The notes: generated by a model not told the origin, from the sequence alone. 64,000 bases of DNA from Alphaproteobacteria bacterium (GCA_020442385.1 JAGRKE010000002.1:434001-498000), one strand, 5' to 3'. Positions 53,198 to 61,976 are shown, counted from the stretch's first letter. Translations and numbers: made by a program.

Positions 53198-54697
53198 CTA
53201 TATTTTAAAATCTGTTTTTGCTTTGTGGTTTTGCGCCGCGCCCATCCAGCTATGCCCGCCCGCGCCGTAAATCCGTTTCAGGCGCACGGGCTGGAGCGAC
53301 AACGCCCCCGCCACAGCGTCTAATCCATCATCATGACCGCGCGAGGTACCGGGTCGCCATTCTTGCATCTCTGTCATAAAGGCCCCGCGCGAAACCGCGC
53401 GGTGAATATATAAACGCCGCGCCGCCATCACCGCATCGAACGCCTCTAGGATACGGATGTCTTTCGGGCGGGTGTTGGCGACTTCTTGCACGCGGCAGGG
53501 CACATGCGTCCGCGCCATTTCATTGCGCAAGATTGAGGGTAAGAATTTTCCGATGCCATTAATCTCAACGGTTAGTGACGGCAAATAATGCTGTTTGGCC
53601 AGCCGGACAATTTCCCGGCATTGCTGGGTGGCTTCATCCGTTTCGTCTGCGCCACTGATCTTGATATAATTAACGCTGTGCAGATAGCACCGTCCCTCCT
53701 CGTCGCTATAAACAATCGCCAGAACGCTGCGATCGCCACTAGCCGCGCCAAAGGCCGGGTCCCACCAAGCACTGGCGCAGACCAATTTTGTTTGACCGAG
53801 AAACAGCATATTCAGCTCTTTCGTGTAATCAAGCTCATGATCATAAATACGCAGTAGCGCCGGATCGAGCCGCCCCTGCGCAATATTCACGGGCCGCAGC
53901 ATCATCTGGCTGTTAAATTTGTTCGGCCCCGATTGGCGCTTCATCTGCTCGATCATCGCTGCGCCGAAGCGCTCCGGCCAAATGCTCTCCCCACGCTCAT
54001 CAAGCAGCGGAATTTCAAGGCGCTTATAGCCATGCAGAAAAGCTTTATCTTCGCCCACCTCCACGCGGGGCCCGCGCGCATAAATCGTGTAGTAGCTGTG
54101 CGGCGTGCCGACATAAAGCTGCAGCGCGCTCTGATCTTCCCCAACATAAGACAGCTCTGCCAGACGCTCGCGCAGGGCTTCACGCTTTTCCGCCGTATCG
54201 CAAGTGTTGGGAACCTCGACGTCGTCACAAATAATAATGTCGGCGCGGCTGCCCGTGATATTCGAAGTCACCCCCGCCGCCATCATGGATGGGTCGCGCC
54301 GCTCCATCATCCGCTTGACCGAAAAGCGATCACTCGCCCACTGGTCCGGCTTGTCGGGTTTCATATGCGCGGTCAGCGGGTGGCGTTCAATCAACCTCTT
54401 TACCGTGCGCACCATCTTTTTGGCCAAAGCCACATCCGCGGCCAGAACCAAAATCCGTAAATCGGAATTTCGGTACAAAATCCACGCCGCGAACAAGCCG
54501 ACCAGTGTGCTCTTACCGCTGGAGCGAAAGGCCATCAGCAGCAAATTTTTATCGCCACTAATCCACGCATGCTCGAGCCAATTGGCAATGCGGAAATGAA
54601 TGTCAGGCGTGCTTTGGCCCTGCCTCTGGTTCCACAAAGACAAAAAGAGTTTGAAGTCCGCGTCCGTAATCGCGAACTTCCCGCGTGGTGGGGGCAT
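53198..54697 (-). CDS. Phage terminase large subunit
   Basis: 499 aa DNA-packaging motor. ATPase: Walker A MAFRSSGKSTL (near residue 57-67) and Walker B DIIICDDVEVPN (about 154-165). Nuclease domain with acidic residues in ASAWWDPAFGAASGDRSVLA, VEINGIGKF and HDDGLDAVAGAL. This matches T7 gp19-like large terminases. AAGGAG precedes the ATG. No small terminase was found. Without a portal gene in the module packaging would need a partner encoded elsewhere. Confidence 0.92.
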   Translation of the reverse strand: MPPPRGKFAITDADFKLFLSLWNQRQGQSTPDIHFRIANWLEHAWISGDKNLLLMAFRSSGKSTLVGLFAAWILYRNSDLRILVLAADVALAKKMVRTVKRLIERHPLTAHMKPDKPDQWASDRFSVKRMMERRDPSMMAAGVTSNITGSRADIIICDDVEVPNTCDTAEKREALRERLAELSYVGEDQSALQLYVGTPHSYYTIYARGPRVEVGEDKAFLHGYKRLEIPLLDERGESIWPERFGAAMIEQMKRQSGPNKFNSQMMLRPVNIAQGRLDPALLRIYDHELDYTKELNMLFLGQTKLVCASAWWDPAFGAASGDRSVLAIVYSDEEGRCYLHSVNYIKISGADETDEATQQCREIVRLAKQHYLPSLTVEINGIGKFLPSILRNEMARTHVPCRVQEVANTRPKDIRILEAFDAVMAARRLYIHRAVSRGAFMTEMQEWRPGTSRGHDDGLDAVAGALSLQPVRLKRIYGAGGHSWMGAAQNHKAKTDFKI

Positions 54698-54727
54698 ATA
54701 TTCTCCTTAAAATTCAGGCAATAAAAA

Positions 54728-54748
54728 AACCCCGCCGATTGCGGGGTT
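54728..54748 (-). terminator. Terminator inside the phage module (upstream of terL)
   Basis: AACCCCGC (54728-54735) and GCGGGGTT (54741-54748), 5-nt loop; minus-strand U-run of seven (54723-54729). It closes the small gene at 54770. Confidence 0.85.
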
Positions 54749-54769
54749 CGTAAATGTGATATCTCTAAA

Positions 54770-55102
54770 CTATATCGTGTACTTAAACAGCCGGGGTTCA
54801 GCGTGCTCTAGAAAACCATCAATGGTCTCATATTGCAGAGGCATTTTTCCGCCATCAGATTTCCAAAAAAATCCCTTATCAGATGCCGAAATAAACGCAA
54901 CGGCTAAGTCTTGTTTTTTGGTTCTGAAGGTACAATGAACCATATTACGCTCTGGGAAAGATTCATATTCAGCATACAGATTCGCATCAACCTGCCCATT
55001 CACTGTCGCAACCCAGCTATTCAATAGAGACAGAGCTTCACGCGCTTCGGGCGTGCACCCTTCAAAACATAAATCGCTTTCCTGCCCTTTACGGACTTCC
55101 AT
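54770..55102 (-). CDS. Small hypothetical protein with its own promoter and terminator (moron-like)
   Basis: 110 aa from the ATG at 55102 (GAGGGG 6 nt upstream). Soluble alpha/beta protein with no recognised family (ALSLLNSWVATVNG, FRTKKQDLAVAFISASDKGF). It lies between the 99-aa gene and terL, with a TTGACA-N17-TAGATA promoter just upstream and a strong terminator just downstream, the layout of a moron: a cargo gene expressed independently of the phage programme. Confidence 0.65.
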   Translation of the reverse strand: MEVRKGQESDLCFEGCTPEAREALSLLNSWVATVNGQVDANLYAEYESFPERNMVHCTFRTKKQDLAVAFISASDKGFFWKSDGGKMPLQYETIDGFLEHAEPRLFKYTI

Positions 55103-55132
55103 TCCCAACCCCTCGCTAAAAAAGAATATTAG

Positions 55133-55161
55133 TATCTAAACATATAAAAAGGTTATGTCAA
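55133..55161 (-). promoter_or_regulatory. Promoter of the moron-like gene at 54770
   Basis: Minus strand: -35 TTGACA (55161-55156), 17-bp spacer, -10 TAGATA (55138-55133). The ATG follows about 30 nt further. Confidence 0.6.
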
Positions 55162-55165
55162 CATA

Positions 55166-55465
55166 TTACTCTTTGTGCTTTTTATATTTTGATACTTCCG
55201 CGCGGGCATTTTCAATCATCATTCGTAAGTTTTCATCATGATTTTCATCGCCGCCAAGAATATCGAATTTTTCCGCCAGCTTGAGGAGCAGCTCCACATG
55301 CGCAATCGCGGCTTTGCAGGAATCGTGATGCTCCTTAAAAACTTTAGGATCTTCATTTTCATACTCGCGGGCAACAAACCCTTGATAAGAGTTGAGCGCA
55401 GCCTGCAGCGCATGGGGAAGAAACTGAACAAGGCTTTCGCGCAAACCGTCCTGGGTTTTGAGCAT
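55166..55465 (-). CDS. Hypothetical phage-module protein
   Basis: 99 aa from the ATG at 55465 with AAAGGA upstream; the open frame extends further but overlaps the tailspike gene. All-helical, acidic: LVQFLPHALQAALNSYQGFV and a long helix AAIAHVELLLKLAEKFDILG. Directly downstream of the tailspike gene. Could be a tailspike chaperone or an assembly helper by position only. Confidence 0.6.
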   Translation of the reverse strand: MLKTQDGLRESLVQFLPHALQAALNSYQGFVAREYENEDPKVFKEHHDSCKAAIAHVELLLKLAEKFDILGGDENHDENLRMMIENARAEVSKYKKHKE

Positions 55466-55484
55466 AGAGTATCCTTTACTAAAC

Positions 55485-57509
55485 TTAGAATTGAGAAATG
55501 ATGTACCATTGCGCACCGTTGGAGACGACTGTGATGGCTTCGTACTGGCTGGAGAGCACTTGCGAATATTGATCTGGCCCGCTTCCGCCCTGCTCACTTA
55601 CAGTCACAGTATTGGCCGACGGATCGGTTTTCTTGATCGTAACTCTGCGCCCGATGGCTTCGGCCGCGTTGGCCGGGGGCAAGCGTGTCGTGAGCGCTCC
55701 GCCATAGCTGGAAACCAGATACACATCCACCGCCATATCAATGTCATATGTGCCGCTGCCGTCATAATAGCGGGTGTTCCCTGCCAAACGGTTAGAGGAG
55801 GTGATAAACCACGCCGCACCGTTGGATAGCATCGTCACATAATCATTCGGCCCGCCAAGCTGAAGCGAATTTCCATCCGGGCCATTACCACCATCTTCGG
55901 TAATGGTGATGATATTGCCGGTCGCATCGGATTTTTTAACGGTCATCTCCACGCCCACCGCATCACCGGCATTGGGCAGCTCGATCGTAATTGCGCCGTT
56001 GGTCGCATTGACGATATGGATCGTGTGCGAAAGATCCAGACTGTGCGTTCCGGCAGTATCGATATATTCCGTATCGCGGCGTTGCAGCGTTGCGGTTAAA
56101 TCGCTGACCGTGGTTTTGCGAAAGCTGTTTTTATTCGGATATCCGGCGTTCAGCGCATCATACTCCCCGCCCGATAAATCATAAATCGCCGCCCCGTCGC
56201 TTTGCGCGTGCAGATTGATAATCGCGGTTTCGCTTGATCCACTATCGAGCTGCACATTCGGCACGGTGTTTGTCGATTCCGTATAGAGATTGATCAGCAA
56301 GGTCTTATCCGCGTTCGCGCCAACACGAAAACATGCATCGGCGGTCGGCCCATTCACATTGGCTTCGCAATCGATAAAGCTGTTCGCGTTGCCGCCATGC
56401 TCTACATAAAAACCGCTGCCCAATGTTCCCGCTCCTTTGGAATAAACCCGCACCCGGTCAAAGCGGTTGGCATTGGGCGTATCACCAATATCGGATTTGG
56501 TCAGCAATACGCCGTGCGTGCCGGGCTGCTCGACCAGAATGTTGGTAAAGTTGTTCCAATAACACGGCTTGCTCGGGTTATCATAGCCATCAAGTTGCAG
56601 GCCGATATCCGCGCCGATAATTTGCACATTATCAATCAGGTTTTGCGTACATTCTGCGCCGCTGCCATACAGGCTGACCCCGATTGCGCCGCCCTCAATG
56701 CGTATATTCTGCACCAGCGCATTTTTGCCCGTCACATCAATCGCGTTAAAGCTATTATTCACCGTTTGCAGGATTGAATTTTGCCCGAAACCGATCAGAC
56801 TCTGCGCAGATGAAAGCTCTACCGTCGCGCTGATCAAAAATGTGCCTTTGGGAATAAGCACCGCATCATGCGCCGCAAGTGCGTTTTGAATAGCAGTTGT
56901 GTCATCGCTAAGGCCATCACCAACCGCGCCAAAATCCTTCACCGAAATCAGATCGGAAAATTTATCAGAGGATGTGCGCGTGTCCGCCCCCGTACCGCTG
57001 GGTGTGAAATCCGGCGCGGCCATTGATCCTTCCAGCGAAACCGCAACCGGGTCGCCATTACCATCAAAGCCCAGCGCCTTATTCGCGCGCACCGTTTTAT
57101 CGGGCAGTTGCACACTTCCCGGTGTTTCATGATCGCCATAGCGCAGCATCAAACGGTTCTCGCGATCAACCTGCTGCAACCCGGCCACCAGATAATCCAG
57201 TTCATTATTGATTGAGGCGGCGGAAAAATCGCCCCCTTCCAGATAATCGGTCACGCGCTCCAGCGGCAATTCCCGCGCGAGCGTTACAATCACGCCCGAT
57301 GCGGGCGCACTATCGAACGTGACATTTCCACCGGCAGTCTGCCCCGCGCCATTGACGGTAAAGCCGGATATCTGCTTCGCGCCGTTTAAATACGCAGCCA
57401 TATCCTCACTGGCGAAAATGGGAAAGCCATAGACAAAAACGGTTTCAATTCCGTCCGCCACGAAGCGCACAAGCGGCTCCACAGCCGGCATCTTAATATG
57501 CTCGGGCAT
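55485..57509 (-). CDS. Phage tailspike with pectate-lyase-like beta-helix
   Basis: 674 aa. N-terminal about 120 residues resemble the virion-attachment part of T7-like tail fibres (FVYGFPIFASEDMAAYLNG, LPLERVTDYLEGGDFSAASI). A beta-helix starts at VKDFGAVGDGLSDDTTAIQN (190-209), the pectate-lyase-3 signature of polysaccharide-binding or cleaving spikes. Residues 473-570 and 571-674 are two copies of an approximately 100-residue C-terminal repeat (both with TVKK/TIKK, EDGGNGPD/EQGGSGPD, SNGAAWF/SNGAQWY). It would recognise host surface sugars. GGGAG upstream of the ATG. Confidence 0.85.
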   Translation of the reverse strand: MPEHIKMPAVEPLVRFVADGIETVFVYGFPIFASEDMAAYLNGAKQISGFTVNGAGQTAGGNVTFDSAPASGVIVTLARELPLERVTDYLEGGDFSAASINNELDYLVAGLQQVDRENRLMLRYGDHETPGSVQLPDKTVRANKALGFDGNGDPVAVSLEGSMAAPDFTPSGTGADTRTSSDKFSDLISVKDFGAVGDGLSDDTTAIQNALAAHDAVLIPKGTFLISATVELSSAQSLIGFGQNSILQTVNNSFNAIDVTGKNALVQNIRIEGGAIGVSLYGSGAECTQNLIDNVQIIGADIGLQLDGYDNPSKPCYWNNFTNILVEQPGTHGVLLTKSDIGDTPNANRFDRVRVYSKGAGTLGSGFYVEHGGNANSFIDCEANVNGPTADACFRVGANADKTLLINLYTESTNTVPNVQLDSGSSETAIINLHAQSDGAAIYDLSGGEYDALNAGYPNKNSFRKTTVSDLTATLQRRDTEYIDTAGTHSLDLSHTIHIVNATNGAITIELPNAGDAVGVEMTVKKSDATGNIITITEDGGNGPDGNSLQLGGPNDYVTMLSNGAAWFITSSNRLAGNTRYYDGSGTYDIDMAVDVYLVSSYGGALTTRLPPANAAEAIGRRVTIKKTDPSANTVTVSEQGGSGPDQYSQVLSSQYEAITVVSNGAQWYIISQF

Positions 57510-57548
57510 ATAATTTACTCCCTTACTGAAATTGATAAATTTAACGAA

Positions 57549-58130
57549 CTAGCTTCTTTGCCATTGACTGATAAGGTCTGCCGCTCCCAAGCCAAAATCG
57601 ATAAAATCGGAGGTTTGATCAACGATTGAAGATAATCGCCCTAAATTTTGCTGCTGGCGAAGCTGCTCTAACTGTAAAATATTCAAGCTTCGTTGTTGAG
57701 ATGCGCCAAGATCTAAAGCACGGTTGCGCAAATTATCCAAACGCTCACGCTGCGCCAACTCTTCTTCGGTTTCATCAAATAATCCTAAAAGTACAGCTTC
57801 CTGCGACCCGTTGCCAACATTGCCCAGACCACTCGAACCGAATTGAGCACGCTGACGTGCCACCGCTCTTCGCAAGGCAGAACGTCGGTTTTCTTCATCA
57901 GTTCGCGCCTGCTCGGCAATCTGCTCGCGCTCCAATGCATTTTGCTGAGCAAGCTGCTTCTGGTTTAAACGCTGCTGCTGTTGCAAATTACGCAATGCAA
58001 GCTCTTGCTCCTTTTGCGCCTCGTGTACACCAACCTGACTCGAAACAAGATTGGTAACCAAGCCCACACCTTGTCTAATCAATGGTAAATTACCCGATAT
58101 TGCATCAGTGATACTACTAAAGCCACCCAT
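57549..58130 (-). CDS. Internal virion protein, gp14-like
   Basis: 193 aa from the ATG at 58130 (GGAGAT upstream). Starts MGGFSSITDAISGN, then a Gln/Glu-rich coiled coil (LRNLQQQQRLNQKQLAQQNA), a Gly-rich link (FGSSGLGNVGNGSQEAVLLG), a second coiled coil and a short hydrophobic end. Size, position before the tailspike and layout match T7 gp14, which helps form the DNA-ejection channel. Family assignment is by resemblance. Confidence 0.65.
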   Translation of the reverse strand: MGGFSSITDAISGNLPLIRQGVGLVTNLVSSQVGVHEAQKEQELALRNLQQQQRLNQKQLAQQNALEREQIAEQARTDEENRRSALRRAVARQRAQFGSSGLGNVGNGSQEAVLLGLFDETEEELAQRERLDNLRNRALDLGASQQRSLNILQLEQLRQQQNLGRLSSIVDQTSDFIDFGLGAADLISQWQRS

Positions 58131-58162
58131 TTTAATCTCCTTTGTTTGGTTCAATAAAAAAA

Positions 58163-58183
58163 GACCCTCCGTCATGAAGGGTC
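58163..58183 (-). terminator. Terminator after the small secreted protein gene
   Basis: GACCCT (58163-58168) pairs with AGGGTC (58178-58183); on the minus strand a run of seven or eight T follows. It lies between the genes at 58213 and 57549. Confidence 0.75.
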
Positions 58184-58212
58184 CGATTGTTACAGATAAA
58201 ACTATTAAAAAT

Positions 58213-58548
58213 TTACTCTCTAAGACTACGCTGCTCACAAGACACATATTGTTCCGCGTCTCTTTGATAATCCTGCGCGCTTCGTGCAAAGGCTTCACTT
58301 TGCTCAGCAAACTCTTCCAATGCGCGCTGATAGCGCTCGAGCTTTATTTTATACTCTTCAAAATCCCGCGCGTCACAATCCAAAGCATTTACCCCGTAAC
58401 CATTCAAACACTCAGGCTTTTGCGGCTTTTCATACGAGGCAGGCGGGCGCGGCGGCGATAAATTAAACCCCGAAGGCTCAGAACAGAAGGCAAAAGCGTC
58501 CGTCACCATACAGAGCATAACAAATCCGGCCAAAACGGTATATTTCAT
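58213..58548 (-). CDS. Small secreted Cys/Pro protein in the phage module
   Basis: 111 aa with a signal peptide (VLAGFVMLCMVTDAFA, cleavage near residue 20). The mature part starts FCSEPSGFNLSPPRPPASY, has KPECLNGYG, then a coiled coil (LERYQRALEEFAEQSEAFAR) and a terminal Cys (YVSCEQRS). Periplasmic; such Cys-Pro plus coiled-coil proteins are found in alphaproteobacterial genomes and prophages. Its own terminator and 5' gap suggest an independent unit. GGGGGAT upstream of the ATG. Confidence 0.7.
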   Translation of the reverse strand: MKYTVLAGFVMLCMVTDAFAFCSEPSGFNLSPPRPPASYEKPQKPECLNGYGVNALDCDARDFEEYKIKLERYQRALEEFAEQSEAFARSAQDYQRDAEQYVSCEQRSLRE

Positions 58549-58674
58549 AGCTTATCCCCCTTTTTTGTTGATTTAAAAACAGCCTATATAATCACAAACG
58601 TGCCGTCCAGAAAAAGAACATAAAAGGAACAAATTTATTTTCTTTATACAGCATAATACCTTATAGTGAAGGCC

Positions 58675-58788
58675 ATGCGGCTTTTACTCCTAGCACTACT
58701 CATATCAATAGCGATTGGCTTTACACCCAAGACTTCATTGGCATTCGCGCTCATTCATAATATTTTCTCCTTAAACCCTAATCATTAA
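58675..58788 (+). CDS. Possible 37-aa hydrophobic peptide on the opposite strand
   Basis: Starts MRLLLLALLISIAIGFTPK and ends NPNH. It looks like a signal peptide or single membrane helix. GAAGG lies just upstream and a TATAGT-like -10 about 15 nt further. It is the only plus-strand candidate inside the module and overlaps the end of the nozzle gene by 11 bp. Could be a toxin-like micropeptide or chance. Confidence 0.25.
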   Translation: MRLLLLALLISIAIGFTPKTSLAFALIHNIFSLNPNH

Positions 58789-60676
58789 CCTTGAGTTCAG
58801 TTGTCACAGAGAGCAGCGTAAAGGGCAGCGGTATATCCTGCTCAATACGCCAGAGCGGCTGGGTTGCATCATCACGCCAGCCCAAAGAGCGTACGCGGAT
58901 ATCACCGCTCTCCAGCGGCAGCGGCGCATCGAGAATTTCATCCTCGCCGAACTGCTTGAGCGTGACATCATTCAGCCCGCGCCCAACATCCAGCCGCAGC
59001 GCCGCGGTGTCTTTAATCCTGAAAATCCCTTCAATCAGACGCACGCGGCGCCCGCCGCCGGCGGCCCCTACATCACTAGGCGGTAGAGGCTCAATAATAT
59101 GGGCATAAGGCAAACCAATCTCGACCGTACTGGCGGCCTCATCAATTGTCACCGCGCCGCTGACAACTATTTTATCCGATTGCACAGCGCCATCGGCAAC
59201 CACAGACACCGTTTGACCTTCCAGATGATCAAGCCCGGACCACACACTCGTTGGGCTTCCGGCTGTTCCTGTCAGCGCGGAATCGAGATTAAGCGCATCA
59301 TCAAACACTTCAATCGTGTAAAGACTACCGCGCGCAACCAGCATATAAACATCATCACCGACCACGCTGACCGACTTTACATCACCGTCAGTTTCATGCA
59401 GCGTCCAGGCCGAAACCTGCTCGGCGCGGAAAACGGTTAGAGAGGCAAATTTTCCATCGCTACGCACAATATGCAGCAAGCGTTTTTTCTGGTCGTAATC
59501 TTGATCAACGGGCGTGTCGATAATATGGCGCGAGAGCAGCGCGAGATCAGTAGAGCGATAGGCCTGCTCAATATCCGTATACAAAAATTCCTGAATTTCC
59601 TGCTTATTACGGGCAACGAAAAGCGTCGCACCATCAACATTGACGGGCGGAATATACCGCTCAATCACCGAGCCAACGCGTGTTTGGCGCCTGATCTGAA
59701 CCGAGGTTGGGGTTAATGGATCCCCTGTCACCATCCATTCCGCACCGCTTGTGAACACTTGCAAGTGACGGCCGGAGAAGATGCCGCGAATGGCATTCAC
59801 TTGATCAGACAGGATTGCAAATTCGATGGATTCATCGTCCAGCCCCTCGCCCAAATCGAAGTTAAAAAGATCGCCCGATTTTGAAAACCATAAACGGTTA
59901 GGCAAATCGCGACTGCCGCCAATAACAAGACGGTCTTGGTGAAAGGCGACGGTTGCCGGATATCCGCGCACGGCGCTAAAAGCCTGCTCTGCCCAATCAA
60001 TCGTCGCATCGGTGCTATCTAAATCTTCTATCGTGTCGACAGTGACAACCGTTGCTGAGTCGAAATCTGTGACCTCGACCTCCTTGCCGCCAACACGAAG
60101 GCGCGTACCTTCATGGCCAAGCGCAAACACATCTTCCGAGGCCGTCAGGGTGATAGAACCCGTTGTCCCGCTCGGCGTGAGCGTCACATCACTATCTACA
60201 AATTTGAAATATGGCTGGCGTGAGATACCTTCATCTTCAAAAAAACTCCAATCACTCAAACTCCATGATCCATCACCATTGCGCGTAAGCCTTTTGGGCG
60301 ATACATCCGGGTGGGTCAGCAGCAATGTGTCGGCGCTTTGCGTCCAGGCAAGCTGTGAAATCTGCGCTGCCGTCCAGGGCGCGGCAATCGTATCGTCCTT
60401 CACCCCGCCCGCATAAATATCAATCTGCTCATCCGTCACCACCAACAAATAGGTTTGCGCCGTATTAAACTCGAAAGAAATTAAACGGCCATCTCCGGCG
60501 GCTGTATCGATATAGCCCAGCCCGGCGCGGCGCGTCACACCGCCTGTCGGCTTGATAAAAACATTGCGCAAACTCAAGGCGCCGTTTTCATAGGCGCGCA
60601 AATCCCCACGGCCCAGCAACTCATCCGACACTTCACCCGCCGTGAAGGTCGTTTTAATTTCTCTTATTCGTGTCAT
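58778..60676 (-). CDS. Phage tail nozzle/stabilisation protein, gp12-like
   Basis: 632 aa from the ATG at 60676 (AAAGGA upstream). The N-terminal pattern TAGEVSDELLGRGDLRAYEN followed by GGVTRRAGLGY is typical of podovirus-type tail nozzle (T7 gp12-like) or stabilisation proteins of alphaproteobacterial phages. Rest is beta-rich (GATLFVARNKQEIQEFLYTD, WSGLDHLEGQTVSVVADGAV). It would cap the tail tube beneath the gp11-like adaptor. Confidence 0.75.
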   Translation of the reverse strand: MTRIREIKTTFTAGEVSDELLGRGDLRAYENGALSLRNVFIKPTGGVTRRAGLGYIDTAAGDGRLISFEFNTAQTYLLVVTDEQIDIYAGGVKDDTIAAPWTAAQISQLAWTQSADTLLLTHPDVSPKRLTRNGDGSWSLSDWSFFEDEGISRQPYFKFVDSDVTLTPSGTTGSITLTASEDVFALGHEGTRLRVGGKEVEVTDFDSATVVTVDTIEDLDSTDATIDWAEQAFSAVRGYPATVAFHQDRLVIGGSRDLPNRLWFSKSGDLFNFDLGEGLDDESIEFAILSDQVNAIRGIFSGRHLQVFTSGAEWMVTGDPLTPTSVQIRRQTRVGSVIERYIPPVNVDGATLFVARNKQEIQEFLYTDIEQAYRSTDLALLSRHIIDTPVDQDYDQKKRLLHIVRSDGKFASLTVFRAEQVSAWTLHETDGDVKSVSVVGDDVYMLVARGSLYTIEVFDDALNLDSALTGTAGSPTSVWSGLDHLEGQTVSVVADGAVQSDKIVVSGAVTIDEAASTVEIGLPYAHIIEPLPPSDVGAAGGGRRVRLIEGIFRIKDTAALRLDVGRGLNDVTLKQFGEDEILDAPLPLESGDIRVRSLGWRDDATQPLWRIEQDIPLPFTLLSVTTELKVND

Positions 60677-60726
60677 GATGTTTCCTTTTGTTTGAAGCGC
60701 CCGCGTCTTGTTTCGAGCACAAAAAA

Positions 60727-60746
60727 AACCCGCCAACCGGCGGGTT
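60727..60746 (-). terminator. Terminator after the 68-aa gene
   Basis: AACCCGCC (60727-60734), 4-nt loop, GGCGGGTT (60739-60746), minus-strand run of eight T. Confidence 0.85.
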
Positions 60747-60768
60747 CTTAAAACTTTAAAATTAAATT

Positions 60769-60975
60769 TTAGCAACCAACGAAGGGATCATTTGGCTTGG
60801 CCCCAAACTCAGCGCCCTGTTTCGTGCTAGATGAATAGGTGCTCGCTAAATGTTTTCCCTTTGGACCAGCATCAATGAATATTTGTTTCAAATTCTCACG
60901 GCCCAAGCCTGTGCAATCAATCATGCCGAGCTGCGTGTTAATAATGAGGTTGGACTTCATGCCATCACCTGCCAT
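60769..60975 (-). CDS. Small hypothetical protein with its own promoter and terminator
   Basis: 68 aa, soluble, starts MAGDGMKSNLIINTQLGMID and ends in NDPFVGC. No recognised family. AGGAA upstream of the ATG. A TTGATT-N18-TATGAT promoter (61013-61042) and a strong terminator bracket it, so it is an independent transcription unit set between the gp11-like and gp12-like genes, moron-like. Confidence 0.6.
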   Translation of the reverse strand: MAGDGMKSNLIINTQLGMIDCTGLGRENLKQIFIDAGPKGKHLASTYSSSTKQGAEFGAKPNDPFVGC

Positions 60976-61012
60976 TTTTTAATTCCTATTCTTAATTTTG
61001 AAAGATGGAACG

Positions 61013-61042
61013 ATCATAGCGAAAAACCAGAATAAAAATCAA
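61013..61042 (-). promoter_or_regulatory. Promoter of the 68-aa gene
   Basis: Minus strand: -35 TTGATT (61042-61037), 18-bp spacer, -10 TATGAT (61018-61013), about 40 nt before the ATG. Confidence 0.6.
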
Positions 61043-61088
61043 GTTTTATGGTAAAAAAGAAATAATATTTCAAAATGCTCTAAAACAA

Positions 61089-61110
61089 AAACCCGCCAAA
61101 TAGCGGGTTT
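61089..61110. terminator. Terminator after the 56-aa gene
   Basis: AAACCCGC (61089-61096) and GCGGGTTT (61103-61110), 6-nt loop, T-rich on both strands. On the minus strand it closes the gene at 61114 only 4 bp after its stop. Confidence 0.8.
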
Positions 61111-61113
61111 TTA

Positions 61114-61284
61114 TTACATTTTAACTGTAGGTTCTCCAAAGTGAATTCCATCACCAGCATTGGCTTCAACCTGCTCACTACTGCCCTCTCTATAATTTGG
61201 GGGAGCTAAAGACTTATGTTCATTGGAACTTTGCATTCCAAAAACTTTTTTAATTCCGTTTGTCAAAAAACCTAGTCCTGCCAT
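61114..61284 (-). CDS. 56-aa hypothetical protein in the phage module
   Basis: Below the usual size cut-off but with GAGGT 6-8 nt upstream of the ATG and a terminator right after the stop. Starts MAGLGFLTNGIKKVFGMQSS, ends HFGEPTVKM. A short Gly/hydrophobic N-terminal helix then a polar tail. Like its neighbour at 60769 it begins MAG and is separated from the structural genes by signals on its 3' side. Confidence 0.55.
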   Translation of the reverse strand: MAGLGFLTNGIKKVFGMQSSNEHKSLAPPNYREGSSEQVEANAGDGIHFGEPTVKM

Positions 61285-61406
61285 TTTTACCTCGTTATTA
61301 CTTTTGAATTGTCTTTATTTTTTACATAAAAAACAAAGAAGTGCAACATTTTTTTCTGCGACACCCTTGATAAAATATATTCTATTGTTCGGTCAACAAA
61401 TAAACA

Positions 61407-61976
61407 TCAAAGACGGGCTTTTATCAGTGTGAAATCTTCGATCTTGCCCGGCGTATCTTGCTGCGCATCGATCTGGCGGGCGCGTTCATATTCGCCTTCT
61501 GCCAAGCGGAACATCGCTTCGGCGCGCGACGTATTTTCGGTCACGGGAATTGTATATTCCGCCGCCAAGCGGGCAATCAAAGCCTGATTAAAATAGGGTG
61601 GAAATTCTTCTTCCTCGGGCTGGAAGATATAGGTCAAAATCACCGCCTCTACATCCGTGTGCAGAGCACCACGGAAAATGCGGTAATTTAAGCCGCGCCC
61701 TTTTCCGCCTGTACCCGCGGACATTGCCCGCAGAAAATCGGTCGGCAGTTGAAACGCATAGTTATAATCAGCAACCGGATCCGTTTCGAGCTGGCTGAGC
61801 GCCACCTGCCCGGTAGCAAAGCTCCAGGCATACGCCGATAAAAGCGCATCGCGCACGGGCGTATAAAGTGCACCGGCAATTTCGGATTGCACCGTGCCGT
61901 CATCAAATGAAGTAATCGGCGCTGCGCCAATACGGATCAGCGCGCGCGAGGCCAAAGCCACGTCGTTTAAAGCCAT
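61407..61976 (-). CDS. Phage tail tube adaptor, gp11-like
   Basis: 189 aa from the ATG at 61976 (AGGAGAT upstream). ALNDVALASRALIRIGAAPI at the start, then LSAYAWSFATGQVALSQL, YAFQLPTDFLRAM and a helical end with RLAEGEYERARQID. The sequence of short helices, W-containing strand and C-terminal helix matches T7 gp11-type head-tail adaptors, which join the portal and the nozzle. Its nozzle partner is encoded at 58778; the portal is missing. Confidence 0.75.
   Translation of the reverse strand: MALNDVALASRALIRIGAAPITSFDDGTVQSEIAGALYTPVRDALLSAYAWSFATGQVALSQLETDPVADYNYAFQLPTDFLRAMSAGTGGKGRGLNYRIFRGALHTDVEAVILTYIFQPEEEEFPPYFNQALIARLAAEYTIPVTENTSRAEAMFRLAEGEYERARQIDAQQDTPGKIEDFTLIKARL

Noticed and set aside
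53933..54460. 175-aa plus-strand frame opposite terL
   Set aside because: Shadow of the terminase gene.
47031..55140. Shared 14-mer TTTAGATACTAATA upstream of 47064 and at 55130
   Set aside because: A single 14-mer pair is expected by chance in AT-rich DNA of this length; one copy is explained as a -10 region.
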